A stretch of DNA of 64,000 bases, taken from the NCBI GenBank assembly GCA_016704445.1, contig JADJAE010000050.1, positions 1 to 64,000 of the forward strand, read 5' to 3'. Under the pieces are notes generated by a model. The model had not been told where the DNA came from and made no database searches. It saw only the letters and a program-made list of their open reading frames with translations. The number at the start of each line of letters is the position of its first letter. Within the stretch, counting starts at the first letter, position 1. The DNA is from Deltaproteobacteria bacterium (lineage in GTDB: Bacteria > Myxococcota_A > Polyangia > Polyangiales > Ga0077539). The translations under genes and the position numbers were made by a program. Of the stretch, positions 63,508 to 64,000 are shown piece after piece.

Positions 63508-64000
63508 ATGTCCCCGATCCGCCTCTCGCTCGCGCTCTCGCTCGCCGTCGCCTCGTGCCGCCCGTCGTTGCCCGCGTCCGCACCTGCGTCCGCGCCCGCG
63601 CCCTCGCCCTCCGCGCCGCCGGCCGTCGACGCCGGAGCGCCCGCCGTCGACGCGCCGCCCGCCGACCCCTGCGCGCCGCTGCTCGCCCGCCACCGCGCCG
63701 TCATCGCGCGCGTCAGCGGCGACAACTCCCCCTGGACCGAAGCCCTCGCCACCTTCGGCCGCTGCCTGCCGACCCCTGGGGGAGCCTGGGCCGTGGTCGT
63801 CGACGACGCCGAGATCGACGCCTCGGAGAGCCAGGGCACCTCCGTGCAGGGACACTGGTCGGTGGTCCACGTCGGCGTCGACGGGCGCTCGGCGCGCCTG
63901 ACCCGCAGCGAGCAGTGGATCGCCCACAACCTCCCGGGCGTCGTCGGGGCGGTGGCCCACGACTACGACCGCGACGGCGTGTCCGAGCTCGTGCTGCTGC
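63508..64000 (+). CDS. Hypothetical lipoprotein, 3' end cut by window edge
   Basis: ATG 63508 opens a signal peptide with lipobox 'LAVASCRPS', then an Ala/Pro/Asp linker. The visible part continues with a beta-rich 'WAVVVDDAEIDASESQGTS' and an FG-GAP/EF-hand-like 'AHDYDRDGVSELVLL' at the very end, suggesting an integrin-type propeller beyond the window. It is open to base 64000. Confidence 0.7.
   Translation, partial: MSPIRLSLALSLAVASCRPSLPASAPASAPAPSPSAPPAVDAGAPAVDAPPADPCAPLLARHRAVIARVSGDNSPWTEALATFGRCLPTPGGAWAVVVDDAEIDASESQGTSVQGHWSVVHVGVDGRSARLTRSEQWIAHNLPGVVGAVAHDYDRDGVSELVLL

Overview
The window is very G+C-rich (most of it above 70% by eye) and looks chromosomal, from a member of the Myxococcota, probably Polyangia/Sandaracinaceae-like. 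The evidence is a MYXO-CTERM-type tail (43245-43904), many lipoproteins with Ala/Pro/Asp-rich linkers and Cys-rich repeats, kinase-like proteins fused or next to formylglycine-generating-enzyme (FGE) domains, zinc-ribbon pseudokinases, a PPC-caspase lipoprotein, and one lone Hsp70-like gene facing a giant coiled-coil protein. No rRNA, tRNA, CRISPR array, transposase, integrase or prophage was seen.

Layout. 1-8.6 kb: DUF58 and transglutaminase genes (a MoxR-type cell-envelope cluster continuing off the left edge), a pseudokinase and FGE-like domain, a caspase-like lipoprotein and a hopanoid-type glycosyltransferase. 8.6-11.4 kb: a lower-G+C accessory patch with a broken AAA ATPase and a PD-(D/E)XK nuclease gene overlapping an unknown gene. 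11.4-16.7 kb: an orphan double ABC ATPase, a parvulin, and two zinc-ribbon proteins, one with a pseudokinase domain. 16.7-23.3 kb: an Hsp70-like gene divergent from a 1601-residue membrane-anchored coiled-coil protein with a DnaJ-type Cys-rich region but no visible J domain. 23.3-28.3 kb: GH13 amylase lipoprotein, another lipoprotein, class III CoA-transferase, GST. 28.27-28.64 kb: a nested direct/inverted repeat element. 28.7-41 kb: mostly housekeeping (arginine decarboxylase, phosphopantetheinyl transferase, TatA, UspA, phosphoesterase, FolE, Lon-N-like, YajQ). 41-43 kb: a second low-G+C patch with a decayed AAA/ABC-type ATPase overlapping a possible Toprim-like protein, which looks like a two-gene defence module. 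43.2-64 kb: surface and secreted proteins (MYXO-CTERM, many lipoproteins, a fibrinogen-like Cys-repeat protein, a Hint-domain lipoprotein), a sterol-desaturase-like hydroxylase, a zinc-sensing-type diguanylate cyclase, a YfhO-like membrane protein, a second FGE protein that keeps both active-site cysteines, and a Cys-rich lipoprotein.

A caution for all use of this sequence: about a dozen otherwise well-conserved genes are broken by small frame changes, mostly at short G/C runs or inside tandem repeats (about 4.4, 5.66, 11.8, 24.47, 30.44, 30.98, 42.74, 48.98, 60.04 and 63.27 kb). Breaks at homopolymers in genes such as arginine decarboxylase are most simply read as residual assembly indels. 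The broken genes at 8.76 kb and 41.1-41.5 kb look different: large internal loss or several frame changes within lower-G+C DNA, more like true decay.

The best candidates for undescribed biology are the Hsp70/giant Zn-finger pair (16.7-23.3 kb), the ATPase/Toprim-like pair (41.0-43.0 kb) and the PD-(D/E)XK pair (10.05-11.36 kb). All functions are read from motifs in the sequence; no database search was possible.
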